Under the pieces are notes generated by a model, which was not told where the DNA came from, ran no database searches, and saw only the letters and a program-made list of their open reading frames with translations. 64,000 nucleotides of DNA from Candidatus Enterococcus courvalinii (GTDB taxonomy: Bacteria > Bacillota > Bacilli > Lactobacillales > Enterococcaceae): positions 1-64,000 of the forward strand of contig NZ_JAFLWI010000011.1 of the NCBI RefSeq assembly GCF_017315945.1. Reading direction: 5' to 3'. Numbering within the stretch: the stretch's first letter is position 1; each line of letters begins with the position of its first letter. Positions 1 to 8,782 of the stretch are shown piece after piece. A program made the position numbers and the translations under genes.

Positions 1-27
1 GGAACCAAAACGAACGAAAGTCATTCA

Positions 28-77
28 CGAATAGAAAAAATCCTAGGACTATCTCGTCCTAGGATTTTTTCTATTCG
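28..77. terminator. Bidirectional terminator after the LCP gene
   Basis: A perfect 22-bp inverted repeat (28-49 with 56-77, 6-nt loop) has A-rich and T-rich arms around a GTCCTAGGA core. It lies just past the stop codon of the leftward LCP gene and could end transcription in either direction. Confidence 0.85.
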
Positions 78-122
78 TTCACTATGAGCTTGTCTGGTAA
101 CAGATTCCTATTTTCACCCAAA

Positions 123-1307
123 TCACTCATTTAAAAAGGTAGTGATTGCCGCTTGATTCATTTGATTATCAATAACCAAGACACTTCCTGCATACTCACT
201 GTTCCCATAGTCCCATGATCCGTCAACAGGTACACTTAATCGATCAATACCTGTTACACCACGACCAATCGAAAGTAAATGAGTTGCTAAAAATGTTGCA
301 GTAACATCTGTTGAAGTATACCCAATTGCTTTCCCAGCTGCATAAGGTGCTCGAAGCAGGTTGATTGGATTTTTTAATTGACTGAAAATCGCATTCATCA
401 CCTGTTGCTGACGTCTGACACGACCAAAGTCTCCCTCTTCATCCATTCGAAAACGAGCATATTGCAGTAAAACATGTCCGTCCATTTGTTGGACCCCTTT
501 TTTGATATCGACACCGTCAAGATTCAGGTCTTTCTCAGCATCTAGTTTCACGCCAAACATAAATAACGCATCAATTACTTTTTCAAACGATTGGAAATCG
601 ACTTTTGCATAATATTGACACTCGATTCCAAAGTTTTCTGCTAACGTTTGCCGAACTAACTCTGCACCGCCATAGGCATAAGCAGAATTAATTTTGTTTT
701 GGCCTACACCAGGAATGTTAACAAAGCTGTCCCGCATAAACGAAACAAGTTTAGGCTTGTGCGCTGGCCCTCGTAGCTGTAAAACCATGATCGTATCTGC
801 TCGTCCAGCATCTTCACCCCTTGTGTCACTTCCCAAAATCAGAATATTTTTCGCGCCGTTTTCAGATTGAACACCATTGAAGGTCTCAACTGATGCATTG
901 GCTAAGCTACTATCATGCTCAGCCATAAATTTTCCGGCAAAAAAAGAAATTCCTGAATAAAGTAGAATAAAAATGAAAAGACCAAGAAGTATTTTCTTCC
1001 ATGAACGTTTTTTTCGTCCCTTTGGCGGTTGTTGTGATGATTTCTTTTTCCGGAAAAATTTCTTTTTTTCAGTTGTTTGTTGATTAAGTTGCTCGTATTC
1101 ATTGTATTCATCAAACGCTCGATTCGATTGGTTGTTTGATGAATCAAAATCATTCGAAAATGACAGATTGTTTTGTTTTTGTCCTATAGGTTGATCTGAT
1201 TCTCGCTGAATATCCTGTTTTCGTTGACGGCGAGCGAAGAGATTATCCGTATTGCTCTTTAAGGATTTTCCTTTGTTTTGTTTATTGTGACGGTCCATCC
1301 GACTCAT
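123..1307 (-). CDS. LytR-CpsA-Psr (LCP) family cell-wall glycopolymer ligase
   Basis: This is a membrane-anchored LCP enzyme. The family transfers undecaprenyl-linked glycopolymers such as teichoic acids or polysaccharides onto peptidoglycan. The first ~100 residues are a basic, Asn/Gln/Lys-rich cytoplasmic tail. One transmembrane helix follows (about 105-125, KKILLGLFIFILL region) and then the extracellular LCP domain, which includes ILGSDTRGEDAGRADTIMV, the FMRDSFVNIPG segment and ARFRMDEEGDFGRVRRQQ; these hold the conserved Asp and Arg residues that bind the polyprenyl pyrophosphate. The ATG start has an AGGAGG site 7 nt upstream. In E. faecalis a psr/LytR-type gene also flanks the aro cluster, so the position is syntenic. 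Which polymer it attaches cannot be told from the sequence. Confidence 0.9.
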   Translation of the reverse strand: MSRMDRHNKQNKGKSLKSNTDNLFARRQRKQDIQRESDQPIGQKQNNLSFSNDFDSSNNQSNRAFDEYNEYEQLNQQTTEKKKFFRKKKSSQQPPKGRKKRSWKKILLGLFIFILLYSGISFFAGKFMAEHDSSLANASVETFNGVQSENGAKNILILGSDTRGEDAGRADTIMVLQLRGPAHKPKLVSFMRDSFVNIPGVGQNKINSAYAYGGAELVRQTLAENFGIECQYYAKVDFQSFEKVIDALFMFGVKLDAEKDLNLDGVDIKKGVQQMDGHVLLQYARFRMDEEGDFGRVRRQQQVMNAIFSQLKNPINLLRAPYAAGKAIGYTSTDVTATFLATHLLSIGRGVTGIDRLSVPVDGSWDYGNSEYAGSVLVIDNQMNQAAITTFLNE

Positions 1308-1531
1308 CGTATTTCCTCCTAATTACCTAGTGATAGTTCAAGGATACGTTACCTCATGATAAAAAGCATGCTACTTAAGTCTAATTTAATAAAAAATAAC
1401 GATTTTTTCTTTGAAATACTGCTTTTTCCAGTCAATTTCGTAAAAAAAGTAGAACAAAACAAGTCCTTGTTTTCCTCCACCTTTTTTACTGGATATTATT
1501 GGATTATCGATGATCATGCTGAAATTTTCAC
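1308..1531. other. Gap between aroK and the LCP gene
   Basis: A 224-nt AT-rich stretch. It holds a short perfect palindrome (AAAACAAG-TC-CTTGTTTT, 1456-1473) that, read leftward, is soon followed by a run of T and may be a weak terminator for the aro operon. No coding remnant of pheA was recognised, although pheA follows aroK in E. faecalis. Confidence 0.4.
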
Positions 1532-2041
1532 TTAACAGTGTGCTAAAATCTCTGACACGATTTCTTGTGGCAATTTGTCCGTAGTCTCAATTTGCAGTGT
1601 GGCGACTTCTTCATAAAATGCTTGCCTAGTCTGATAGAGCTCTGAGAATTCAGCAATTGTTTTCTGTCGTGCCAAAGGTCGCACATTTTTTTGGTCATGA
1701 ATAACTCTTTGATATAGTTCAGCACTTGATGCTTCTAAAAAAATAACCATTCCACCATTTTTTAACAGTGCTCGATTTCTTTGATTTAAAACAATGCCAC
1801 CACCAGTAGAAATCACTTGTGCTTTTGAAGCTGTCAATTGTTCTTGAAGTAGCTGTGTCTCAGCTTGACGAAAGCTTGCTTCGCCCTGCTTTTCAAAATA
1901 TTGTGCAATCGTCATCGCATACTTTTGCTCGAACAATTCATCTAAGTCGACCAAAGAAACAGAAAGCTTTTCTGCTAGAAGTGTGCCAATCGTGGTTTTT
2001 CCCGAGCCCATAAAACCAACGAGCACAATTGAATTATTCAT
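1532..2041 (-). CDS. aroK: Shikimate kinase
   Basis: Phosphorylates shikimate to shikimate 3-phosphate with ATP, the fifth step to chorismate, in the cytoplasm. The N-terminal P-loop [11 protein letters not shown], the DLDELFE shikimate-binding Asp, a FRQAE segment and STGGGIVL identify the family, and ~169 aa is the usual length. The ATG at 2041 is preferred over an in-frame GTG at 2050 because an AGGTG site is correctly spaced before it. This start overlaps the end of aroA by 8 nt, implying translational coupling. It is the last enzyme gene of the leftward aro operon. Confidence 0.95.
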   Translation of the reverse strand: MNNSIVLVGFMGSGKTTIGTLLAEKLSVSLVDLDELFEQKYAMTIAQYFEKQGEASFRQAETQLLQEQLTASKAQVISTGGGIVLNQRNRALLKNGGMVIFLEASSAELYQRVIHDQKNVRPLARQKTIAEFSELYQTRQAFYEEVATLQIETTDKLPQEIVSEILAHC

Positions 2042-3344
2042 CTGACACACCTTGGGCTAACTTGGCTAAATCACTAAAGAACTGAGGATATGAAATAGCC
2101 ACCGCTTCCGCTTCCGTTAGTTCAATTTCGCCATCTTCGACTAACAAAGCAGCAATTTGTAACATCATACCAATCCGGTGGTCTTTATGACTGGAAACTT
2201 GTTGATTTTTTGGGGGAATTTGGAGTGGTGTTGGCCCCTCAATAATTAGTCCATCTTCTGTCGTTTGGATTTTTGCACCCAATTTTGTTAATTCCGTCGC
2301 CACTGCGTCAATTCGATTCGTTTCTTTTACTTTTAATTCTTCGGCATCATAAATTCGGGTTGTTCCTTCTGCTTGGGTAGCAAGTAGCGCAATCACAGGC
2401 AGTTCGTCAATCAGTCGTGGAATGATTGCCCCTCCGATTTCGATGCCTTGAAGTTCAGATGTTTTCACCTGAATCGTTGCTGACTGATTAACAGAGTCTT
2501 CTTCCGTTAGCTTGATCTGACCATTCATTTGTTTAACTACATCTAAAATGCCCGTTCGAGTTGGATTAATTCCAACGTTTGTTAGTGTAATTTCACTATC
2601 TGGGCACAACAAACCCGCAACAATAAAAAACGCAGCCGAAGAAATATCACCAGGAATGATTACTTCACAGCCTGTTAATTTTTGTGGTCCAACAAGTGTG
2701 ATTTCTTTCCCTGACTGCTGAATTCGCCCACCAAACTGTTGGATCATTTCTTCTGTATGATTTCTAGAAGGTGTTTTTTCAACAATCGTTGTCGTACCCT
2801 TTGCCTGTAAACTCCCAAATAAGATAGCAGATTTCACTTGAGCACTTGCAACAGGCATTTCATACGTGATTGGTATTAATTGATTGGTAGGTTCAATTTC
2901 CAGAGGTAATAAACCTTTCTCCGTCGTCCCAGTTATTCGAGCGTTCATCTGAGCCAGCGGATCAATGATTCGATTCATTGGTCGTTTACTTAATGAGGCA
3001 TCTCCAATTAACGTTGATGCGAATGCCGCACCAACTAAAATTCCTGAAACAAGCCGAACCGTTGTTCCTGAATTTCCACAATCAAGCGGACTAGTACTTG
3101 GACGTAATCCTTCGATTCCTTTTCCGTTGATATGAATCGTTTGATTTGCTTCCTCAGTTATCTCGACCCCTAAGTTTCGAAATAGCTGTAACGTTGAAAG
3201 ACAGTCTTGCGCTCGCAAAAAGTTATGAATAACGGTTTCTCCATAACTGATTGCACCAAACATAACACTTCGATGAGAAATTGATTTATCTGCAGGTACT
3301 TGTAAAGTCCCTCGAAGCTTCGTCTGATTTGTCAGTAACTTCAT
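2034..3344 (-). CDS. aroA: 5-enolpyruvylshikimate-3-phosphate synthase (EPSP synthase)
   Basis: Joins PEP and shikimate 3-phosphate to give EPSP. Seen in the sequence: the N-terminal [15 protein letters not shown] segment (catalytic Lys and substrate-binding Ser-Arg), [12 protein letters not shown], the [10 protein letters not shown] region, [11 protein letters not shown] and [13 protein letters not shown] near the C-terminus. The length, 436 aa, is typical. The ATG at 3344 is chosen over an in-frame GTG 12 nt upstream because the AGGAA site lies only 2 nt from the GTG. Only ~40 nt separate it from aroC, which leaves no room for tyrA, the gene found here in E. faecalis. Confidence 0.95.
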   Translation of the reverse strand: MKLLTNQTKLRGTLQVPADKSISHRSVMFGAISYGETVIHNFLRAQDCLSTLQLFRNLGVEITEEANQTIHINGKGIEGLRPSTSPLDCGNSGTTVRLVSGILVGAAFASTLIGDASLSKRPMNRIIDPLAQMNARITGTTEKGLLPLEIEPTNQLIPITYEMPVASAQVKSAILFGSLQAKGTTTIVEKTPSRNHTEEMIQQFGGRIQQSGKEITLVGPQKLTGCEVIIPGDISSAAFFIVAGLLCPDSEITLTNVGINPTRTGILDVVKQMNGQIKLTEEDSVNQSATIQVKTSELQGIEIGGAIIPRLIDELPVIALLATQAEGTTRIYDAEELKVKETNRIDAVATELTKLGAKIQTTEDGLIIEGPTPLQIPPKNQQVSSHKDHRIGMMLQIAALLVEDGEIELTEAEAVAISYPQFFSDLAKLAQGVSDE

Positions 3345-3386
3345 CTTTTGTTTCACTTCCTAACATAACTAAAATACTTGTTACCG

Positions 3387-4553
3387 TCAAAACTGAGCAA
3401 TTCGTTCGCGATACAAGTCAACGGCTTCTTTTAATTCCGCACAAGTATCTGCAGAAAATTTTGTTAAAAATGCTTTCGCTAACTCTGTTGCTATGACACT
3501 TTCGCAAATAACACTGGCTGCGGGAACAGCTGTCGTGTCAGAACGCTCAATACTTGCACGGTATGCTTCTTTTGATTGGATATCAACACTTTGCAAGGGA
3601 CGATACAATGTTGGTATTGGTTTCATTACACCTTGTACGATAATCGTTTCACCATTAGTCATACCGCCTTCGAAACCACCTAAGTTATCAGACTGGCGAG
3701 TAAAGCCACGTGTTTCATCCCAAGTGATTTCATCCATGACTTTTGATCCGGGTAAGTTTGCCATGTCAAAGCCTAAGCCAAACTGAACGCCTTTAAACGC
3801 ATTGATACTCATCACTGCTTGGGCGATTTTCGCATCTAGTTTTTCATCCCAATGGACGTAGCTCCCTAACCCAGCTGGCACATTTGCCACTAGTACTTCA
3901 ACCACGCCACCCAAAGTGTCTCCCGCTTTTTTCGTCTGATCAATTAACTCTTTCATCGCAGTTTCAACTTTTGGATCAGTTACGCGTAATTCCGAATTCT
4001 CTGAACGCTGTTTGATTTCTTTTACTGTCAAGTTATCAGGCAGCTCACAGACCAAACCTCCAAGTGCTAATACGTGTCCAGCAACCGAGACGTCTAGTTC
4101 CTGAAGTAATTGTTTACAAACGGCACCAATCGCTACTCGCATTGCTGTTTCCCGCGCAGATGAACGTTCCAAAACATTTCGTAAATCTCGATGTCCGTAC
4201 TTCATTCCTCCCACAAGATCCGCATGTCCTGGTCGAGGCCGAGTCACTTGTCGAAGGGTTGCGTCCTTTTCGGCAACTTGTTCGGGCGACATCACAGTTT
4301 GCCAATTTTCCCAGTCTTTATTCTCAATAACTAATGTCACTGGAGAGCCTAATGTATACCCATGACGAACTCCTGAAGTAATTTTTACTCGATCCCTCTC
4401 GATTTTCATTCTTCCGCCACGACCATAACCAATCTGACGTCTTGCCAATTCAAGATTGATTTCATCAACAGATAAAGAAAGACCTGCTGGCAATCCTTCG
4501 ATAATCGCGGTTAATTCTAGCCCATGCGATTCTCCGGCTGTCAAAAAGCGCAT
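3387..4553 (-). CDS. aroC: Chorismate synthase
   Basis: Catalyses trans-1,4 elimination of phosphate from EPSP to make chorismate and needs reduced FMN. The signatures GESHG near the N-terminus, RPGHADL, RSSARETA, the GVQFGLGFDMANLPGS segment and RSDTTAVPAASV are all present, and 388 aa is full length. A GGAGG site precedes the ATG, and the start lies 1 nt after the aroB stop, so the two are almost certainly translationally coupled in the aro operon. Confidence 0.95.
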   Translation of the reverse strand: MRFLTAGESHGLELTAIIEGLPAGLSLSVDEINLELARRQIGYGRGGRMKIERDRVKITSGVRHGYTLGSPVTLVIENKDWENWQTVMSPEQVAEKDATLRQVTRPRPGHADLVGGMKYGHRDLRNVLERSSARETAMRVAIGAVCKQLLQELDVSVAGHVLALGGLVCELPDNLTVKEIKQRSENSELRVTDPKVETAMKELIDQTKKAGDTLGGVVEVLVANVPAGLGSYVHWDEKLDAKIAQAVMSINAFKGVQFGLGFDMANLPGSKVMDEITWDETRGFTRQSDNLGGFEGGMTNGETIIVQGVMKPIPTLYRPLQSVDIQSKEAYRASIERSDTTAVPAASVICESVIATELAKAFLTKFSADTCAELKEAVDLYRERIAQF

Positions 4554-4554
4554 C

Positions 4555-5628
4555 TCATTTCTCCTCCTTCTTCAAATAATCCAGTAATTCATTTAAGGGT
4601 GTCGGTAAAATCGTTGCTTCACCAATTTTATTTAGTACAACTAATTTCACTAGATTTCCTCGTGCTTTTTTATCGTGAGTGATTGCTTCAAATAGCGCAT
4701 GTTCTGACCATTCGGTTGTTTCTTCAGGAAGTTTAAATTTTCGTACCATTTTACGCAAACTTTCAGTTGTTCCTTTTTCTGTTAAGCCTTTTTTTTCCGC
4801 GATGCTGGTTAACTGAACCATTCCGATTGCAACAGCTTCTCCATGGGTGATTTTTCCATAACCGGCAGTTTTTTCAACAGCATGACCGATTGTATGACCG
4901 AAATTAAGGAGTAGTCGTTGTCCATTGTCAAATTCATCCGCTTCAACTACCTCTTTTTTAATCGCTAAACAAGCTTCAATTATTTGTTCAGATTGAGGAA
5001 CTATTTCTTCTCGCCCATTTATATTCACTAAGGTTTCCCACAAATTTTCGTCCGCAATTGCGGCATATTTGATCACTTCTGCAAGTCCTTCACTGACTCT
5101 TCTTGGTGATAACGTCAATAACGTATCCGGATCAATCAATACCCCTTCAGGTTGCCAAAATGCACCAATAATGTTTTTAGCATACGAGGTATTCACCGCT
5201 GTCTTGCCACCAATACTACTATCTACTTGAGCAAGTAAAGTCGTTGGGATTTGTAAAAAATGAATTCCCCGCATAAACGTTGCTGCAACAAATCCTGCTA
5301 AATCACCAACTACACCACCGCCTAAAGCAATGATGCCATCGCTTCTAGTGAATTGTTTTTCCGTTAATAATTGAAATAGTTTTTCTGCTTGCTGTAATGA
5401 TTTGCTTGCTTCACCAGGCTCGATTACAGCTTTACTCACCATGTAACCTGCGTTAGATAACTGTTCACTCACCGTCTGAGCATAAAGTGAATCAACGTTT
5501 TTATCCGTTATCAAGCAAATTTTTTGCGGTGACCACAAGGCGCTCACCCATTGATTGACTCTCGATAATGCTCCTTTTTCAATAACGATTTCATAAGAAT
5601 GTTGTGGTAGCTCTACTTGGATACTCAT
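4555..5628 (-). CDS. aroB: 3-dehydroquinate synthase
   Basis: Cyclises DAHP to 3-dehydroquinate with NAD and a divalent metal. Visible are GGGVVGDLAGFVAATFMRG, TTLLAQVDSSIGGKTAVN and a GHTIGHAVE metal-binding segment. The length, ~357 aa, is normal. The ATG at 5628 is preferred to the GTG six bases upstream because an AGGTG site lies 5-6 nt before it. It sits between the DAHP synthase gene and aroC in one leftward operon. Confidence 0.95.
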   Translation of the reverse strand: MSIQVELPQHSYEIVIEKGALSRVNQWVSALWSPQKICLITDKNVDSLYAQTVSEQLSNAGYMVSKAVIEPGEASKSLQQAEKLFQLLTEKQFTRSDGIIALGGGVVGDLAGFVAATFMRGIHFLQIPTTLLAQVDSSIGGKTAVNTSYAKNIIGAFWQPEGVLIDPDTLLTLSPRRVSEGLAEVIKYAAIADENLWETLVNINGREEIVPQSEQIIEACLAIKKEVVEADEFDNGQRLLLNFGHTIGHAVEKTAGYGKITHGEAVAIGMVQLTSIAEKKGLTEKGTTESLRKMVRKFKLPEETTEWSEHALFEAITHDKKARGNLVKLVVLNKIGEATILPTPLNELLDYLKKEEK

Positions 5629-5650
5629 GTTCACACCTGCATTTTCTTTG

Positions 5651-6679
5651 TCATAAGTTCTTTAATTCATGAATTTCTTTCATTGCTTTTTCTAAAATAT
5701 GCACTTCGTCCATCATCTTCAGATACGTTTTTTCGTTCAAGGACTGCGGGCCATCTGACCACGCATTGACCGGATCGGGGTGAATTTCAACAATCATGCC
5801 ATCCGCACCTGCAGCAACTCCTGCTCGAGCCATCGGCGGAACCAAATCCCAAACTCCGGTTCCATGACTTGGATCAACAATGATTGGAAAATGACTAAGT
5901 TTCTTAATCAAAGGAACAGCACTTAAGTCAAATGTATTCCGTGTTGCCGTTTCATACGTTCGAATACCTCTTTCGATAAAAATAATCTGGTTATTATTTT
6001 GGACAGCAATATATTCTGCTGCATTGAGCCATTCGTTAATAGTTCCAGAGATCCCTCGTTTTAATCCAATCGGCATCCCTGTTTTTCCAACAGCTTCAAG
6101 TAAACGAAAATTTTGCATATTTCTTGCGCCAATTTGTAAAATATCACTATAATGTGCCACCATATCAATATGAGCTTCGTCCATTACTTCAGTGATGACT
6201 TGCATATCAAATTCATCAGCCGCTTGGCGAATGTATTTCAACCCTTCCTCTTCTAACCCTTGGAACGCATAAGGAGAGGTTCTTGGTTTGAATGCACCAC
6301 CACGCAAAATTTTTGCACCACCTGCTTTTGCCATCCGAGCTGTTTCCCGAATTTGATCTAGCCCTTCGATGGAACATGGGCCCGCCATGGTAACAAAAGA
6401 ACCATCACCGATTTTGACACCATTCACATCCACAACTGTGTCTTGTGGGTGAAATTCACGTGAAGTTAATTTATACGTATTTGTAATGCGAACGATCTCT
6501 TCTACTCCATCATATCGCTGAAAGGCCACATCTTGAATTTTTCTAGTGTCACCCACTAACCCGACGATTGGTTGCTCATTTCCACGATTCATTTGAACAG
6601 CTAAGCCTTCTTCTTTCACACGATTCACGACTTGTGAAATTTGTTCATCTGTTGCATCTTGTTTCATAATAATAATCAT
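5651..6679 (-). CDS. aroF: 3-deoxy-7-phosphoheptulonate (DAHP) synthase, type I-beta
   Basis: First committed step: PEP plus erythrose 4-phosphate to DAHP. Residues ~1-75 form the small ferredoxin-like regulatory domain seen in Thermotoga-type enzymes, and the TIM barrel follows, with AGPCSIE, LRGGAFKPRTSPYAFQG, IGARNMQNF, GLKRGISGTINEWL and VDPSHGTG. The N-terminal domain suggests feedback control by an aromatic amino acid, known for relatives and not provable here. The ATG at 6679 follows an AAGGGG site; longer in-frame readings begin with TTG inside the end of aroE. The symbol varies between genomes (aroF/aroG). Confidence 0.93.
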   Translation of the reverse strand: MIIIMKQDATDEQISQVVNRVKEEGLAVQMNRGNEQPIVGLVGDTRKIQDVAFQRYDGVEEIVRITNTYKLTSREFHPQDTVVDVNGVKIGDGSFVTMAGPCSIEGLDQIRETARMAKAGGAKILRGGAFKPRTSPYAFQGLEEEGLKYIRQAADEFDMQVITEVMDEAHIDMVAHYSDILQIGARNMQNFRLLEAVGKTGMPIGLKRGISGTINEWLNAAEYIAVQNNNQIIFIERGIRTYETATRNTFDLSAVPLIKKLSHFPIIVDPSHGTGVWDLVPPMARAGVAAGADGMIVEIHPDPVNAWSDGPQSLNEKTYLKMMDEVHILEKAMKEIHELKNL

Positions 6680-6692
6680 TTCTTTTTCCCCT

Positions 6693-7550
6693 TTATTCAA
6701 ATAAATCTTTCATGATATCAAGTGGCATTTCGTGATTCGTCCATAACTGAAAAGCCGTTGCACCTTGATATAATAGCATACCTAATCCATTAAAGGCAGG
6801 TACACCTATTTTTTCTGCTTCTTTTAATAATTGCGTTTTTTTTGGTGAATAAATTAAATCAATCACAAATAAATTTTCATGTAAAAAGCTAGCATTCGCT
6901 AAAGGTGATTGTCCTTCTTTTGCACCCATACCAATATCCGTTGCATTCACTAATAATTCACTTGTCTGTAAATCACGTTCGAGTTGTTCCTCATCAGCAT
7001 AATCAACTACCCGCACGATTGCACTCGTCTGTTCGCCGATTTTTTCAAACTCCCGTTTAACCGTTAAAAATCGTTCATTGTTTCTTTTATATAAAACAAC
7101 TTCTCTAGCACCTTCAAGAGCAACTTGTACCGTGATTGCTTTAGCCGCCCCACCAGCCCCTAGAATAGTTATTTTTTTGTCTTTTATCTTAACTTTTGCT
7201 GTTTCTTCCATTGCTTTCACAAAACCAATACCATCTGTATTATACCCAATCAATTGCCCATTTCGATTAACGATCGTGTTAATCGCACCAATCAGTTGTG
7301 CTTCTTGACTTAGTTCATCAACGTAAGCGATAGCTGCCGTTTTATTAGGCATCGATAAATTCACACCTAACATATCTAATGCGCGAATACTTTCAATTGC
7401 CTGTGCCAGATTTGTTTGGTTTACCTCAAACGCCAAGTACACCGCATCGACACCACAAGCTCGAAACCCACGATTATGCATGCGCGGTGATAAACTATGT
7501 TCCGCTGGATGTGCAAAAAGACCGACAAGTTTTGTTTTTCCAGAAATCAC
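6693..7550 (-). CDS. aroE: Shikimate dehydrogenase
   Basis: NADP-dependent reduction of 3-dehydroshikimate to shikimate. Motifs: HSLSPRMHN (shikimate-binding Ser pair), LSMPNKTA (catalytic Lys), YNTDGIGF, GAGGAAKAI (dinucleotide fold) and GLGMLLYQGA. I place the start at a GTG at 7550, because a GGAGG site ends 7 nt before it; the longer TTG-initiated reading would put that site inside the gene. It is the first gene of the aro operon, ~220 nt downstream of the promoter. No 3-dehydroquinate dehydratase gene is in the cluster, so aroD must lie elsewhere. Confidence 0.93.
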   Translation of the reverse strand: MISGKTKLVGLFAHPAEHSLSPRMHNRGFRACGVDAVYLAFEVNQTNLAQAIESIRALDMLGVNLSMPNKTAAIAYVDELSQEAQLIGAINTIVNRNGQLIGYNTDGIGFVKAMEETAKVKIKDKKITILGAGGAAKAITVQVALEGAREVVLYKRNNERFLTVKREFEKIGEQTSAIVRVVDYADEEQLERDLQTSELLVNATDIGMGAKEGQSPLANASFLHENLFVIDLIYSPKKTQLLKEAEKIGVPAFNGLGMLLYQGATAFQLWTNHEMPLDIMKDLFE

Positions 7551-7612
7551 GCTGTATCCTCCTTGCTTTTTCAAATTACTACTTTATTTATCTCTATCAT
7601 CCATAGTGAAAT

Positions 7613-7711
7613 AAAAAAAGCCACTTAGTGTTTTCGTACTAAACAAAAAGTACAGTAAACGACTACGTGGCAAGATGCCTTGAACTATTCACAAAACGAA
7701 AAGCATCCCAT
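7613..7711 (-). promoter_or_regulatory. aro operon leader with terminator hairpin
   Basis: The leftward aro transcript has a ~220-nt leader. At 7621-7670 a long imperfect hairpin (CCACGTAGTC arm against ACTAAGTGG arm) is followed by seven U residues (7613-7619), a typical intrinsic terminator placed before aroE. Just upstream, GATGCTTT (7707-7700) can pair with AAGGCATC (7681-7674). No T-box sequence (GGTGGTACCGCG) occurs here. A tiny reading frame, MGCFSFCE (7711-7685), has two Phe codons but no ribosome site. The ligand or protein that controls read-through is unknown. Confidence 0.65.
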
Positions 7712-7778
7712 GAAACTTATTTAATTTTCACTCAAAGTATAACCTCACGAAACGCCTAAACTGTCTTAGATTGTACTA

Positions 7779-7808
7779 AGTATAGGACGAATGAAAGGAG
7801 CTTGTCAA
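7779..7808 (-). promoter_or_regulatory. Promoter of the aro operon
   Basis: A perfect TTGACA -35 (7808-7803) and a TATACT -10 (7784-7779) are 18 nt apart on the minus strand. The start point would be near 7772, giving a long leader ahead of aroE. Confidence 0.8.
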
Positions 7809-7835
7809 TTCCTTTTTTATTCTGTCTCACTAGCT

Positions 7836-7873
7836 AAAAAGAGGTAAGGATAAATCGAACTCCTCCCCTCTTT
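7836..7873 (-). terminator. Terminator after the Trp transporter operon
   Basis: Read leftward: AAAGAGGGGAGGA, a 10-nt loop, then TCCTTACCTCTTTTT. The imperfect stem ends in a U-run. It separates the transporter operon from the aro promoter. The stretch 7874-8011 shows nothing else recognisable. Confidence 0.65.
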
Positions 7874-8011
7874 CTTTTCATTCTATTTGGTTAAACTAGG
7901 ATCAAAAGTACAAAACTTCAAAAAAATTCCCATGTTTTCGTAGACATTAATGAAGTGATTTATAAGCTTCTTGCACCTTTTTATGTTAAAAAATTTGATA
8001 GGATCTTTTTT

Positions 8012-8782
8012 TTAGTCAAGAACTTCCTCAAAGAATTGTAACAAATCACTCATTGATAAGTTTTGTTTTTCTTGTGCATTCAAATCTTGAACAATTCTTC
8101 CCTTTTGTAAAACGATCAACCGATTTCCATAATTTAACGCATCTTCCATTCGATGAGTAATCATCAAACAAGTTAACTTTTGTTCCGTGATTCGACGGTT
8201 GGTTAGTTCCATTAATGATTTCGCTGTTTTAGGATCTAAAGCCGCTGTGTGTTCATCTAACAGTAATAGTTCTGGTACTCGAATTGTTGCCATCAGTAAA
8301 CTTAGCGCTTGGCGCTGTCCGCCAGAAAGTTCACCTGCTGGCGTATCTAAATGAGCTTCCAATCCATTTCCGACTTCTTGACATAAGTGATAGAAAAATT
8401 CTTTTTGTTTCTTTAAATTTCGTAGTTGTAACGGACGTTTTTGTCCGCGCTTTTGTGCTAACAATAAATTTTCGGCAACGGTCATTCGTGGTGCTGTTCC
8501 CATTTTAGGATCTTGAAACACACGTGCTAGAAACGCTGCACGTTTTTCTTCGGAATCTTTCGTAATCACTCGATCTTTAAACAAAATACTTCCTTGAGAA
8601 AGTTGTAGTGTTCCCGCAATCGTATTGAACAGGGTACTCTTTCCTGCTCCATTTCCACCTAAGACAGTAATAAAATCTCCTTCATTGATTGAGAGATTGA
8701 TTTCTTCAAGTAAAACTTTATTTTCATTCAGTCCATTATTCACAACTTTTTTCCCATTTTTAATGGTTAAGATTGCTGTCAT
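8012..8782 (-). CDS. trpZ: ABC transporter ATPase, TrpXYZ (tryptophan) type
   Basis: ATP-binding subunit of an importer. Walker A is GGNGAGKST (~43-51), followed by an FQDPKMGTA Q-loop, the ABC signature LSGGQRQALSL, Walker B LLLLDEHTAALD and the H-loop ITHRMEDAL. The 256-aa length is usual. It starts directly after the permease stop, so the three genes form one operon. The TrpXYZ name follows Lactobacillales usage for this DUF534-type system, and the Trp-codon leader peptide upstream of the operon supports tryptophan as the substrate. Confidence 0.8.
   Translation of the reverse strand: MTAILTIKNGKKVVNNGLNENKVLLEEINLSINEGDFITVLGGNGAGKSTLFNTIAGTLQLSQGSILFKDRVITKDSEEKRAAFLARVFQDPKMGTAPRMTVAENLLLAQKRGQKRPLQLRNLKKQKEFFYHLCQEVGNGLEAHLDTPAGELSGGQRQALSLLMATIRVPELLLLDEHTAALDPKTAKSLMELTNRRITEQKLTCLMITHRMEDALNYGNRLIVLQKGRIVQDLNAQEKQNLSMSDLLQFFEEVLD

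Noticed and set aside
7560-7800. T-box riboswitch ahead of aroE
   Set aside because: The length and terminator fit, but no GGTGG-ACCGCG core occurs on the minus strand, unlike the clear T-box of alaS.
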